Origin: Giardia muris
Lineage: Eukaryota > Fornicata > Diplomonadida > Hexamitidae
Reading direction: 5' to 3'
DNA length: 64,000 bases
Assembly (NCBI GenBank): GCA_006247105.1
Contig: CM016925.1
Location: 62,001-126,000, forward strand
The notes below the pieces were generated by a model, which saw only the letters and a list, made by a program, of their open reading frames with translations, was not told where the DNA came from and did no database searches. Made by a program: the position numbers and the translations under genes. Every line of letters begins with the position of its first letter. The first letter of the stretch is position 1. This document shows positions 36,242-46,696 of the stretch, piece after piece.

Positions 36242-37018
36242 TCAACCACTCTTCTGGGTCACGTGCCTCTCTGCCTCTTCTAGAACAGCTTGTGCTGTCG
36301 GACGGTCTTTAGGGTCTTTCGAGAGCATCCGAGAGATGAGGGGACCAAGCTCACCCCTTCCCTCGATGGCTGGGGGCTCTTCCTCGGTGATGGAGGTTAC
36401 CCTGAGGAAAGGAAGCCTCCCAGTGCATAACTCATATCCCAGCACCCCCAGGGCCCAGACATCAACTGACTTGTCATACTTCTCTCCTTGATGAAACTCG
36501 GGGGCCATGTAAGGCTTCGTCCCCGCGTATGTACCCATCTGAGACGAGTCCTCGAGCACCTTTGCAACTCCGAAGTCCCCAAGGACGCACCTCCCATCGG
36601 AAGAGAGGAAGACGTTATCAGGCTTCAGGTCCCTGTGGACAAGTCTCTTCTCGTGGAGGTATGCGAGGGCGGCCGCTACTTCCCGGATCACCCTCCAGAC
36701 CTCCTGGTCGGTGTAGGGACGTCCTGCATTCTTCCTTCTGTTCATCTCCTCACGAAGGTCTCCACAGCAGAGGTCCATAACGAGAACGTAGGTGCTGTCG
36801 AGGTCGTTCTCTTCTCCCCTGATGCACCGGATGATGTTCGGATGGTCGAGGGAGAGGTGCATTCGAGCCTCCTTGCGAAGCTTCTCCCTTCCCTCGTCAC
36901 TACATCTTCCAAGGCTGACGACCTTGACCGCCACGTTCCGGCCGTTCCCATGGTCTGCATAGACATCCCCAAAGGCACCTCTTCCGAGCACGGCGGTCAG
37001 GTGGTACTCCGAGAAGGC
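36242..37018 (-). CDS. NEK-like protein kinase domain, out of frame with upstream ankyrin gene (copy 2)
   Basis: All kinase motifs are intact: GRGAFGDVY, VAVK, HRDLKPDN, DFG, and MAPE in subdomain VIII. The open frame runs upstream through SEYHLTAVLGRG to a TGA near 37038 without any ATG. The ankyrin frame of 36900-38738 enters the same DNA one base out of phase, so a +1 shift near 37018-37040 would fuse ankyrin repeats to the kinase. The first two thirds match 9881-10648 almost perfectly; the C-terminal part differs (EEEPPAIEGRGELGPL). Confidence 0.75.
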   Translation of the reverse strand, partial: AFSEYHLTAVLGRGAFGDVYADHGNGRNVAVKVVSLGRCSDEGREKLRKEARMHLSLDHPNIIRCIRGEENDLDSTYVLVMDLCCGDLREEMNRRKNAGRPYTDQEVWRVIREVAAALAYLHEKRLVHRDLKPDNVFLSSDGRCVLGDFGVAKVLEDSSQMGTYAGTKPYMAPEFHQGEKYDKSVDVWALGVLGYELCTGRLPFLRVTSITEEEPPAIEGRGELGPLISRMLSKDPKDRPTAQAVLEEAERHVTQKSG

Positions 37019-38738
37019 TGTCTGGGAGCCTCGGAAGCGTGGGTTGGTTCAGAAGCACTCGTCGCATCTTCTCATCTACCGCGTGTTCGGCTGCCGTCCT
37101 GCCCTCCCCGTCCTTCAGGTCCCTCTCCAGAAGGAGGAGGCCGACGCACTCCTCGTGTCCTCCCCCCACTGCATGCATCAGGGCCGTCCGTCCCCTCCCG
37201 TCCTGGAGGCGGGCCTCGAGGGGTCGGAGGAGGCGGACGACCTCGGTCTGGCCTCGGGAGGCGGCGTGCATCAGGGCCGTCATGCCTGAGGAGTCCTTCT
37301 GTCCTGCCTGGTCGAGGTGCCTTCGGAGTGTGTTGAGGTCTCCCCAAGTGGCAGATGAGATGAAGTATTCGTTCTTCAGCCGGGCGTTCTCCTTCTCGAG
37401 GGCGAGGATTCGGGCCTTCCGGTCTGCGAGTTCTTTCTTGAAGATATCAGAATCTATATGGGTGTTGGATATGTTTTCGTTGGTCTTGGAGAGCTGGGCT
37501 TTGAGGGAAGAGATTTCTTCCCTCGCTTCGGCAAGGCTCTTTTCGGCCTCTTGTACCCTCTTGTTTGAGGTCTCGTACATCTCCCGGTACTTATCTAGTT
37601 GCTGTTTGAGGGAGGAGACTTCCTGATTCATTTGGGAACGCTTTCCTTCTACCTCCTTATATGTGGTCTTAGACGATGAGAATTGGCTCTGAATAGAATC
37701 GCTCTCGACAGACGATTCATTGATATATTTTTGGCTGGATAAGTCAACGCTTGGTGGAGGAAGGCGAATTGTCCCCTCGTTCTTGAGGAGTTCACGGACT
37801 TGGGTAAAATCCTCATCTAGATCACTATTACTTGCACACCACTTAGCTGTATGTCCTTTGAAATTCTTTAGTCCTTGTTCATAGGGAAGAAGGAGTTGAA
37901 CAACCTCAGGATGATTCCGGTGTGCCGCTATCATGAGAGCGGTCATTCCGGACGGAAGTTCAAACCATTCTTTCGTCGATTGTTTCCCCGCTTCAGAGAG
38001 GAGGAGCCGAACGCAGTCTGTGTGGCCATTAAGGGCAGCCAACATCAATGCAGTCCATCCATCGTTATCCCACATTCCAATCTCCTTTTCGAGAAGGAGG
38101 ACACAATTTGCGCGACCATATTCTGCAGCCAACATCAGAGCTGTCATTCTATTCGGCCCTCGATAACCCACATAACTAAGACTCTTTCGGACTCCCTCAA
38201 CATCTCCAGCTATGACAGATTTCAATAGCATTAATGGTTCTTTAGAAAGCGGAGGCGCGCGTTCTGTCCCTTCCTTCTTGAGGAGCTTGCGGACTTCAGT
38301 GAAGTCATCCTCCTTTGAACTGTTGTTCGCGTACCACTTGGCAGTGTGACTTTTAGAGTCTTTTATTCCCTGTTCGTAGGGGAGGAGGAGTTGAACGATA
38401 TCAGGGTGGTTCCGGTGTGCTGCTATCATGAGAGCTGTGGTTCCGGGGGGAAAGTTATTCCACTCCTCTGTCGTCTGCTTCCCCGCCTCAGAGAGGAGAA
38501 GACGGGCACAGTCTGTCTTGCCATAGTAAGCAGCCCACATCAATGCAGTCCATGCCCTTTTGTTCTGCATCCCGATCTCCTTCTCTAAGAGAGGGATGCA
38601 GTTAGAATACCCTTCTCTTACTGCCCACATCAGGGCCGTCCAACCATCTTCGTCCTTCATCCCGACCTGATTGAGGTTCCTTTTCACGCCCTCGAGGTCC
38701 CCGTTCCAGGCCGCCTCCATCAAATCTGCAAGAGACAT
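36900..38738 (-). CDS. Protein 21.1-type ankyrin protein running into a kinase domain
   Basis: The 612-residue frame starts MSLADLMEAAWNGDLEGV at an ATG with the conserved A-rich leader. It contains two tandem 21.1 ankyrin modules (about residues 1-150 and 170-320), a coiled coil (about 355-460), and a further set of ankyrin repeats (about 465-570, including MTALMHAASRGQ and RTALMHAVGGGHEE). The last 35 residues read kinase DNA in the wrong frame, so the natural end is doubtful. Ankyrin-kinase fusions are common in Giardia NEK proteins, usually with the kinase first; here the order is reversed. A 180-bp tract is identical by eye to bases 1262-1440. Confidence 0.8.
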   Translation of the reverse strand: MSLADLMEAAWNGDLEGVKRNLNQVGMKDEDGWTALMWAVREGYSNCIPLLEKEIGMQNKRAWTALMWAAYYGKTDCARLLLSEAGKQTTEEWNNFPPGTTALMIAAHRNHPDIVQLLLPYEQGIKDSKSHTAKWYANNSSKEDDFTEVRKLLKKEGTERAPPLSKEPLMLLKSVIAGDVEGVRKSLSYVGYRGPNRMTALMLAAEYGRANCVLLLEKEIGMWDNDGWTALMLAALNGHTDCVRLLLSEAGKQSTKEWFELPSGMTALMIAAHRNHPEVVQLLLPYEQGLKNFKGHTAKWCASNSDLDEDFTQVRELLKNEGTIRLPPPSVDLSSQKYINESSVESDSIQSQFSSSKTTYKEVEGKRSQMNQEVSSLKQQLDKYREMYETSNKRVQEAEKSLAEAREEISSLKAQLSKTNENISNTHIDSDIFKKELADRKARILALEKENARLKNEYFISSATWGDLNTLRRHLDQAGQKDSSGMTALMHAASRGQTEVVRLLRPLEARLQDGRGRTALMHAVGGGHEECVGLLLLERDLKDGEGRTAAEHAVDEKMRRVLLNQPTLPRLPDSLLGVPPDRRARKRCLWGCLCRPWERPERGGQGRQPWKM

Positions 38739-38867
38739 TTTTGAGAATCAAACATCCCCTTTCACAAGCCTTCTACTGAGGCCCCCATCTGACACCCTGG
38801 GCATCCAACCACTACCAACGGCCTGCCCCGAGGACGGGAGGCCCACAGCTCTCCTCGGGGTGCTCTC
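38739..38867 (-). repeat. Upstream block shared by two 21.1 genes, copy 1
   Basis: The reverse complement of this stretch matches 46697-46830, including agagctgtgggcctcccgtc and the leader before ATG. It probably carries the promoter of this 21.1 gene and was copied together with it. Confidence 0.75.
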
Positions 38868-40184
38868 GTCCCTGAATGAGCTCCCACTGGTCATCGGTCT
38901 CTCCTTATAGCTCCCCACCCACTCAATGGCAGGGCGGAGAGCATCCCGGCCCCTCCGGGGAGGCGCGGGTCCAAGCTGGCTGACGTGCAACTCGCATCCA
39001 GACTCAGAAGGGAGACGCCCCCGACTTATGGTCGTCCTCTCTCCCTGGCCGTTGGGGAGGGATACGTCCCATCTCTGCCAACGAGGAGCCGGAGTCGTCC
39101 AATGTGGGCGGGCTCACGGCCTGGGACGACAACGAGCCGTCCTGCACCAGAAGTCATCACTGCTGTCCGGAACCAGTGATGCCCACGATAGCCCTTCAGT
39201 CCTTCCAGACTGCCCGGCCTGATGATGACCTGCTGCTCCCCTCTCCCGTCCGTCCTTTCATACCGGTGGCCTGTCCCGTGGCCCCATTCCTGCACGAGAC
39301 GGCTCATCCGTCCACTCCACGACGTCCTTGTGGGCACCTCACGTTGCACTGCAGTCCTCATCACCCCTGTTCCATCAACAGGTGTCTCATGACTCAGCTC
39401 TTCGGATGGGACCGCACGACAAGCACCGGGAACCGTGCCTGCAAGGTCCTTGGGATCGAGAGGCCAGGGCCCTTGTGCTGGATGACGGACATCCCTTCCT
39501 GTCGACTCATCTCGGCCCGTGGTTCTGGGATTACAGACGACTCTCCCCGCTCCTCCTCGAGGTCGTGACCTTCGTGAGGACTCTCAGTCCCGGCTCGTTC
39601 AAGGAGTCGAAGAGGCATGACGTCGGGATCACCTCGTCCACTACTCCTCTCCGGAAGTCGAGAAGCAGTCCCCATCATGACCACTTCGAGCCTTCCCTCG
39701 GGGCAGGGGACGACAAGAAGGCCGTGCTGTCTGTCCTCGTTGCCCACCAAGTATGAGTTTGGAGGGACGGGAGCATCCGAGGAGATATGGAAGAGGTCGT
39801 GGACGTGTGCTCCTGGCCACGAGAGGAGACCTGTCCTGCAGATCGTTGACGAACGAAGGACTTCGAGCAGGGGCCCGGTTTGTGGCTCCTCACGCCCTTC
39901 AGACCGTGGCTCAGGGACGGGACCACTGGGAGGACGCACCAGACGTCCATGAGCTCGGAGTCCTGCTGACAGATGGAGAGAGGACTTGGTGAGGAGTCGT
40001 CAGAGAGCCCGCCTCCTCGACCGCAGCCTGACAGGCCCCTCCCCTCTCGTCCCAGACCTTGGTGCGAGACCACACAACTCAGGACCATCCAGCAGCTCCC
40101 AACCAGGTCCGCTCCAGGAGGATCGGTCTTCGCACCACCCAATGGGATCGTCATGCCTGAGGTCTGAGCCCGGACGACCCCGCA
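38868..40184. other. GC-rich stretch without a recognisable gene
   Basis: About 1.3 kb between the 21.1 promoter block and the VSP array. Overlapping open frames occur on both strands but none has a domain signature or consistent composition. No signal peptide or VSP promoter can be found directly before the first VSP. Confidence 0.5.
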
Positions 40185-42143
40185 ATGCTCGGGACGATCG
40201 ACCGCTCCTCCGGGAGAGCAGCATCGGAGATCGACGTCCTCGAGGGCTCGGTGGAGGTGAAGAACGCGAGAGTCCTCTCGTGCACGGAAGGAGCCGGGAC
40301 GGGGGAGTGCACAAGGGCGAGGACGACGTGCACTGTACAGAACTGTCAGACGTGCAACTCTGCTGACAGCACGAAGTGCGACACCTGCGAGGACGGCTTC
40401 TATCCTTCAACTGACAAGACCTCCTGCCTCGCCTGCCCCACTGGTTGCACGAAGTGCTCTGATGCCAACACCTGCTCGGAGTGCGGTCCCGGCTTCATCA
40501 TCGACACCGATAAGTGCGTCTCCTGCTCCAACCCGACTACTGGATACACCGGGAACGTCCAGAACTGTGCTGTTTGCACCGTCTCCAATAAGGCCCTGAC
40601 CTGCACCAAGTGCAATGACGGCTTCACCCTCTCAGATGACAGGTTGAACTGTGTGGCCTCGACTCCGGCTCCAACTCCTCCCTCTGCGTGCACCGTCCCT
40701 AATTGTAAGACGTGCAACGACGACAACACGAAGTGCTTGACGTGCAACGAGAACTTCCTTCCGAAAGCTGACGGGACCTGCGTCTCCTGCACCGACACCA
40801 CCAAGTGTTCTAACTGCGTCCAGGCAAGTGCTGCCAACACCTGCTCGGGTTGTGCGGACGAGTACTTCCTCGACACCACATGTAAGAAGTGCAGCGCGGG
40901 TTGTAAGACGTGCACGGATGCCACCGTCACCACATGCTCCGCCTGCATGCCCGGCTACAAGCACGACAGCAGTGCCAAGACCTGCACTGCCTGCACCGTC
41001 ACTGGCTGCAAGACCTGCGACACCGATGTCGCCACATGCTCAGAGTGCCTCGACGGCTACCACTCTACCACAGCCGCCGACTCTTCTTCCGTCACCTGCA
41101 CGGCCTGCGACCTCCAGAACTGTGGAGCCTGCAATACTGACAAGAGCCAGTGCGAGACGTGCAAGAGCGGCTTCGGCCCGACCTACAACTCTTCCCTCTC
41201 CATCACGACCTGCAGCAAGTGCCCCGACAACTGTGAGAGCTGCCTCGACTTCGGCCTCGGCTCGGGGCTCGTCTGTGTCGGGTGTCCAACTGGGAAGAAC
41301 CCGATCAACGGAGAGTGCGTCGATGCGAACACGAAGGTCTGCACGGGGTCCTCCGGCTCCTGCACCTCCTGCCTCAACGGCTTCCTGGCCTATCAGGGCG
41401 GATGCTTCTCTCCCCAGAAGGCGGCGGACCTCAAGATCTGCCCTCTAAAGAACCAGCTTCTTGTTGGGGACACGACCGTCTGCAAGGAGTGCCCTTCTGG
41501 CTTCGTTCCATTTGACGGGACATGCACGCCCCTGGCCACCGTCAACAAGAAGACGACGAGGGCGGCAGGCGCCAACGACATCTGCCTCAACGAGGCCGGG
41601 AGCGACCCCGTCTCGTCCAGTGCCACGAGGTGCGGGAGCTGCAAGAATCCGACTGTGACCAATTCTCCCAACTACTTCCTCTTCGAGGGCGGGTGCTATC
41701 CTGTATCTTCGACCACCGGGACTTCGGTCGGGAGCAAGCTGTGCCAGACGGCTGTCGACGGGAAGTGCACTACTGCCGCCTCCAACGCCCCCTTCATCCT
41801 CGATGCATCCTCAGGCGCCTTCACGGCCTGTCCGAAGGAGTGCGGGGCCTGCACTTCATCGACCGCCTGCAGCTCCTGCGCCCTTGGGTACTACAACACG
41901 ACCCCCGTCACCTCCTCCTCTGACTGCACGGCCTGTCCCAGTGGGTGCACCTCCTGTCCAAATGGGAAGTGCGACCTCTGCTGGGACGGCTCCACTCCCA
42001 CCAAGGATGTCTGCCCCCCTCCCCCCTCCAGTTCTTCGGGGCTCTCTGGGGGCGCCATTGCGGGGATCGTCATCGCCGTCCTGCTGGTGCTGGGAGGCCT
42101 CGGGGGCTTCCTCGGTTGGTGGTTCGGATGCAGGGGGAAGTGA
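40185..42143 (+). CDS. Variant-specific surface protein (VSP) without signal peptide
   Basis: The 652-residue product has more than 25 CxxC motifs, GGCF/GGCY boxes, and the conserved C-terminus: SGLSGGAIAGIVIAVLLVLG membrane helix, then a short GCRGK tail. VSPs coat the trophozoite and are exchanged during antigenic variation. The first ATG after an in-frame stop gives MLGTIDRSSGRAASEID, which is hydrophilic and not a signal peptide. The mature-type sequence begins at VKNARVLSCTEG. The gene is probably 5' incomplete and silent, or serves as a donor for recombination (inference). Confidence 0.85.
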   Translation: MLGTIDRSSGRAASEIDVLEGSVEVKNARVLSCTEGAGTGECTRARTTCTVQNCQTCNSADSTKCDTCEDGFYPSTDKTSCLACPTGCTKCSDANTCSECGPGFIIDTDKCVSCSNPTTGYTGNVQNCAVCTVSNKALTCTKCNDGFTLSDDRLNCVASTPAPTPPSACTVPNCKTCNDDNTKCLTCNENFLPKADGTCVSCTDTTKCSNCVQASAANTCSGCADEYFLDTTCKKCSAGCKTCTDATVTTCSACMPGYKHDSSAKTCTACTVTGCKTCDTDVATCSECLDGYHSTTAADSSSVTCTACDLQNCGACNTDKSQCETCKSGFGPTYNSSLSITTCSKCPDNCESCLDFGLGSGLVCVGCPTGKNPINGECVDANTKVCTGSSGSCTSCLNGFLAYQGGCFSPQKAADLKICPLKNQLLVGDTTVCKECPSGFVPFDGTCTPLATVNKKTTRAAGANDICLNEAGSDPVSSSATRCGSCKNPTVTNSPNYFLFEGGCYPVSSTTGTSVGSKLCQTAVDGKCTTAASNAPFILDASSGAFTACPKECGACTSSTACSSCALGYYNTTPVTSSSDCTACPSGCTSCPNGKCDLCWDGSTPTKDVCPPPPSSSSGLSGGAIAGIVIAVLLVLGGLGGFLGWWFGCRGK

Positions 42144-42149
42144 GTGAAT
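42143..42149 (+). terminator. VSP polyadenylation-type signal (AGTGAAT)
   Basis: It starts in the TGA stop codon. The same heptamer recurs at 44032-44038 and 45921-45927 behind the next two VSP copies. Confidence 0.55.
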
Positions 42150-44032
42150 GGTGAAGGGGAGGGAAGAACGCAAGGGACCTCACGTGTACGGAAGGGACGG
42201 CATCAGGCAACTGCAAGACGGGGAGCTGCCTCGACCTCGGGACGCTGGGGAAGGTCTGCAAGGAGTGCGCGACCACGACCGAGGCCTCGATCGACGGGAC
42301 GTGCAAGGCCCCAACAGCAGGCACGGACTGTACGGAGGCCGCAACCACTGGTGTCTGTACGGCATGCACAGGGACCTACTTCCTCTTCTACGGGGGGTGC
42401 TACAACCAGGCAGGAGGCGAGGGCGCTGCTCTCTGCTCGGCGGCATCGAACGGGAAGTGCTCAAAGAGGGCTGATACTGCGACGGGCATCTTCGTGAAGG
42501 GGAGCAACGATGCTCCAACAGGCCTCTACACCTGTGATGATAAGACGAACGGGGTTCCCAACTGCAAGACCTGCACCTCCCCCGCCGCCGACAAGCCGAC
42601 CTGCACGGAGTGCGCCCCCGGGTTCGGGCCTGTCGTGGAGAGCCTCGATGCACCAACGATCACCTCCTGCGTCAACTGCTCATCGGACGAGAACTGCAAG
42701 AGCTGCATGCAGATCGGGACCAGCTTCGTGTGTCTCGAGTGCAATGCTAACACTCACGTCCCCGTCGACGGGAAGTGCGTCCCCAAGGACAGTGCCTCCT
42801 CCTGCACCCCTGCCTCCAGCGCCGGAAAGTGCACGGCCTGCAAGGAGGGGAGCCTCTTCTTCCACGACGGCTGCTTCAGCCCCGAGAGCCTCAAGAGCCT
42901 CGGGATCTGCCTCGAGTCCTTCTCCGTCCCGGGCTGGTCTGAGGTCCTCTGCGGTAAGTGCGGGAAGGGGCTCGCCCCCGTCGACGGGAGGTGTCTGAAG
43001 GTGGAAGGGGGGAAGGCCGATTCGACCAGCTCATGCACGACGAGCCAAAAGGATACTCAGGTCGGGGTCTGCGACTCCTGTGGGTCCTCGAGCACCCACT
43101 TCCTCTTCAACGGGGGGTGCTACAAACAGGCAGATGGGGTCGGGAGCAAGCTGTGCAGTGCAACCCCCTCCTCTGGAGCGTGTTCGACCCCGACCTCCAT
43201 CGCCTTCCTCAAGGACACCAAGCTCTACCTCTGCGGGGACGCGACGAACGGGAAGGCGAACTGCAACACCTGCACCTACTCCACGTCCTTCTCCTGCACG
43301 TCCTGCCTCAACGGATGCATGCTCTCCAACTCCTCCTGCCTCTCCTCCTTCGATGCGGACAAGACGGGCCTCTGTGCCAGGAGCAACCAGCTTCTCGTCG
43401 GGGAGGCCCTGGTGTGCAAGGAGTGCAAGAAGGGAAGCGTTCCGATCGACGGGACGTGCCTCGAGGTCAGCTCGACCATCTCGAGGACGACCACCAACGA
43501 CGTCTGCAAGAAGGCCGACGGGACGACTCCTGTCGACGGGACCGCCACGAGGTGCGAGAACTGCTCGACGAACTACTTCCTCTTCGAGGGGGGCTGCTAC
43601 CCCACGACCACGGGCTCCGTCGGGAGCAAGCTGTGCTCATCGGCCTCCAATGGTCAGTGCTCTCAGGCTGCCAGTGGCTCCCCCTTCCCCCTCTCCAATG
43701 GCGTCTTCACCCTCTGTCCGGCCGGTTGTGGGGCCTGCACTTCATCGACCGACTGCACGTCCTGCGGTCTGGGGTACTACAACACGACCCCCGTCACCTC
43801 CTCCTCTGACTGCACGGCCTGCCCCAGTGGCTGCACGACGTGCTCCGCCTCGGCCTGCATCACGTGCTGGGACGGGAGTGCCCCGACCGACGGGAAGTGC
43901 AGTGCCGTCCCCTCCTCCAGTTCTTCGGGGCTCTCGGGGGGTGCCATTGCGGGGATCGTCATCGCCGTCCTGCTGGTGCTGGGAGGCCTCGGGGGCTTCC
44001 TCGGTTGGTGGTTCGGATGCAGGGGGAAGTGA
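42144..44032 (+). repeat. Tandem VSP unit 1 (1,889 bp)
   Basis: The next unit starts exactly 1,889 bp later. By reading I find only about four differences between the two units, two near the start and two near the membrane-helix region. Confidence 0.9.
42155..44032 (+). pseudogene. VSP copy 2, no start codon or signal peptide
   Basis: After an in-frame TGA (42152-42154) the frame reads KNARDLTCTEGTASGNCK and continues uninterrupted through many CxxC motifs and three GGCY boxes to the CRGK tail (625 codons). No ATG lies in the N-terminal third in this frame; a GTG at 42494 is not a credible start. The upstream VSP ends only 11 bases before this frame opens, leaving no room for a promoter and signal peptide. 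The body is intact, so it looks like a silent donor cassette and not a decayed gene. Confidence 0.8.
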
Positions 44033-45921
44033 GTGAATGGTGAAGGGGAGGGAAGAACGCGAGAGACCTCACGTGTACGGAAGGGACGGCATCAGGCAAC
44101 TGCAAGACGGGGAGCTGCCTCGACCTCGGGACGCTGGGGAAGGTCTGCAAGGAGTGCGCGACCACGACCGAGGCCTCGATCGACGGGACGTGCAAGGCCC
44201 CAACAGCAGGCACGGACTGTACGGAGGCCGCAACCACTGGTGTCTGTACGGCATGCACAGGGACCTACTTCCTCTTCTACGGGGGGTGCTACAACCAGGC
44301 AGGAGGCGAGGGCGCTGCTCTCTGCTCGGCGGCATCGAACGGGAAGTGCTCAAAGAGGGCTGATACTGCGACGGGCATCTTCGTGAAGGGGAGCAACGAT
44401 GCTCCAACAGGCCTCTACACCTGTGATGATAAGACGAACGGGGTTCCCAACTGCAAGACCTGCACCTCCCCCGCCGCCGACAAGCCGACCTGCACGGAGT
44501 GCGCCCCCGGGTTCGGGCCTGTCGTGGAGAGCCTCGATGCACCAACGATCACCTCCTGCGTCAACTGCTCATCGGACGAGAACTGCAAGAGCTGCATGCA
44601 GATCGGGACCAGCTTCGTGTGTCTCGAGTGCAATGCTAACACTCACGTCCCCGTCGACGGGAAGTGCGTCCCCAAGGACAGTGCCTCCTCCTGCACCCCT
44701 GCCTCCAGCGCCGGAAAGTGCACGGCCTGCAAGGAGGGGAGCCTCTTCTTCCACGACGGCTGCTTCAGCCCCGAGAGCCTCAAGAGCCTCGGGATCTGCC
44801 TCGAGTCCTTCTCCGTCCCGGGCTGGTCTGAGGTCCTCTGCGGTAAGTGCGGGAAGGGGCTCGCCCCCGTCGACGGGAGGTGTCTGAAGGTGGAAGGGGG
44901 GAAGGCCGATTCGACCAGCTCATGCACGACGAGCCAAAAGGATACTCAGGTCGGGGTCTGCGACTCCTGTGGGTCCTCGAGCACCCACTTCCTCTTCAAC
45001 GGGGGGTGCTACAAACAGGCAGATGGGGTCGGGAGCAAGCTGTGCAGTGCAACCCCCTCCTCTGGAGCGTGTTCGACCCCGACCTCCATCGCCTTCCTCA
45101 AGGACACCAAGCTCTACCTCTGCGGGGACGCGACGAACGGGAAGGCGAACTGCAACACCTGCACCTACTCCACGTCCTTCTCCTGCACGTCCTGCCTCAA
45201 CGGATGCATGCTCTCCAACTCCTCCTGCCTCTCCTCCTTCGATGCGGACAAGACGGGCCTCTGTGCCAGGAGCAACCAGCTTCTCGTCGGGGAGGCCCTG
45301 GTGTGCAAGGAGTGCAAGAAGGGAAGCGTTCCGATCGACGGGACGTGCCTCGAGGTCAGCTCGACCATCTCGAGGACGACCACCAACGACGTCTGCAAGA
45401 AGGCCGACGGGACGACTCCTGTCGACGGGACCGCCACGAGGTGCGAGAACTGCTCGACGAACTACTTCCTCTTCGAGGGGGGCTGCTACCCCACGACCAC
45501 GGGCTCCGTCGGGAGCAAGCTGTGCTCATCGGCCTCCAATGGTCAGTGCTCTCAGGCTGCCAGTGGCTCCCCCTTCCCCCTCTCCAATGGCGTCTTCACC
45601 CTCTGTCCGGCCGGTTGTGGGGCCTGCACTTCATCGACCGACTGCACGTCCTGCGGTCTGGGGTACTACAACACGACCCCCGTCACCTCCTCCTCTGACT
45701 GCACGGCCTGCCCCAGTGGCTGCACGACGTGCTCCGCCTCGGCCTGCATCACGTGCTGGGACGGGAGTGCCCCGACCGACGGGAAGTGCAGTGCCGTCCC
45801 CTCCTCCAGCTCCTCGGGGCTCTCGGGGGGTGCCATTGCGGGGATCGTCATCGCCGTCCTGCTGGTGCTGGGAGGCCTCGGGGGCTTCCTCGGTTGGTGG
45901 TTCGGATGCAGGGGGAAGTGA
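44033..45921 (+). repeat. Tandem VSP unit 2 (1,889 bp)
   Basis: Near-perfect head-to-tail copy of 42144-44032. Confidence 0.9.
44044..45921 (+). pseudogene. VSP copy 3, no start codon or signal peptide
   Basis: Same structure as the copy before it. From the position of GTG 44383 onward the 512 encoded residues are identical. It too begins at KNARDLTCTEG after an in-frame stop and ends with the membrane helix and CRGK. Confidence 0.8.
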
Positions 45922-45932
45922 GTGAATGGTGA

Positions 45933-46647
45933 AGGGGAGGGAAGAACGCAAGGGACCTCACGTGTACGGAAGGGACGGCATCAGGCAACTGCAAGACGGG
46001 GAGCTGCCTCGACCTCGGGACGCTGGGGAAGGTCTGCAAGGAGTGCGCGACCACGACCGAGGCCTCGATCGACGGGACGTGCAAGGCCCCAACAGCAGGC
46101 ACGGACTGTACGGAGGCCGCAACCACTGGTGTCTGTACGGCATGCACAGGGACCTACTTCCTCTTCTACGGGGGGTGCTACAACCAGGCAGGAGGCGAGG
46201 GCGCTACTCTCTGCAAGACGGCATCGAACGGGAAGTGCTCAGAGAGGGCCAGCGGTGCGACGGGCATCTTCGTGAAGGGGAGCGACTCCAACCCCTCAGG
46301 CCTCTACACCTGTGATGATAAGACGAACGGGGTTCCCAACTGCAAGACCTGCACCTCCCCCGCCACCAACAAGCCCAAGTGCAATGCGTGCAGGACGGGC
46401 TTCCTCCCGGACCAGGACAAGTCAGAATGCATCCAGTCCTCCCTCCAGCACTGCCTCCTGGTGACCGATGCTGACACCTGCGAGGACGGCTGCAAGACGT
46501 GCGACTCCAGCGACTGCTCGGAGTGCCTCGAGGGCCACCACTCTTCCTCCTCTTCTCCCATCTCCTGTACGAAGTGCGTCCTCCCCAACTGTGTATCCTG
46601 TCCAGACAGCAAGGACGTCTGCACGACCTGCCTCAACGGCTTCCAGG
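45933..46647 (+). pseudogene. VSP copy 4, truncated at the 3' end
   Basis: It starts like copies 2 and 3, but after about base 46360 it becomes a different VSP (CNACRTGFLPDQDKSEC). It stops being VSP-like after CTTCLNGFQ at about 46647. The frame then runs 84 codons through the upstream block of the neighbouring 21.1 gene to a stop at 46901. Membrane helix and CRGK tail are missing, so any product could not be anchored. Confidence 0.8.
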
Positions 46648-46696
46648 GGTTATGGATGCGATCGGGCCGGCTTGTGGGGGCGAGGAGGCCTCAACG

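Noticed and set aside
42494..42496. GTG as start of VSP copy 2
   Set aside because: The VSP-like reading continues far upstream in the same frame (GGCYNQ, CTACTG), so this GTG is internal.
43080..44036. Long alternative plus-strand frame of 318 codons in the VSP array, repeated one unit later
   Set aside because: It is out of frame with the CxxC/GGCY reading and made of Arg/Pro/Ser from shifted codons.
42144..45921. Direct repeats as a possible CRISPR or satellite array
   Set aside because: The unit is 1,889 bp and encodes a VSP; the organism is a eukaryote.
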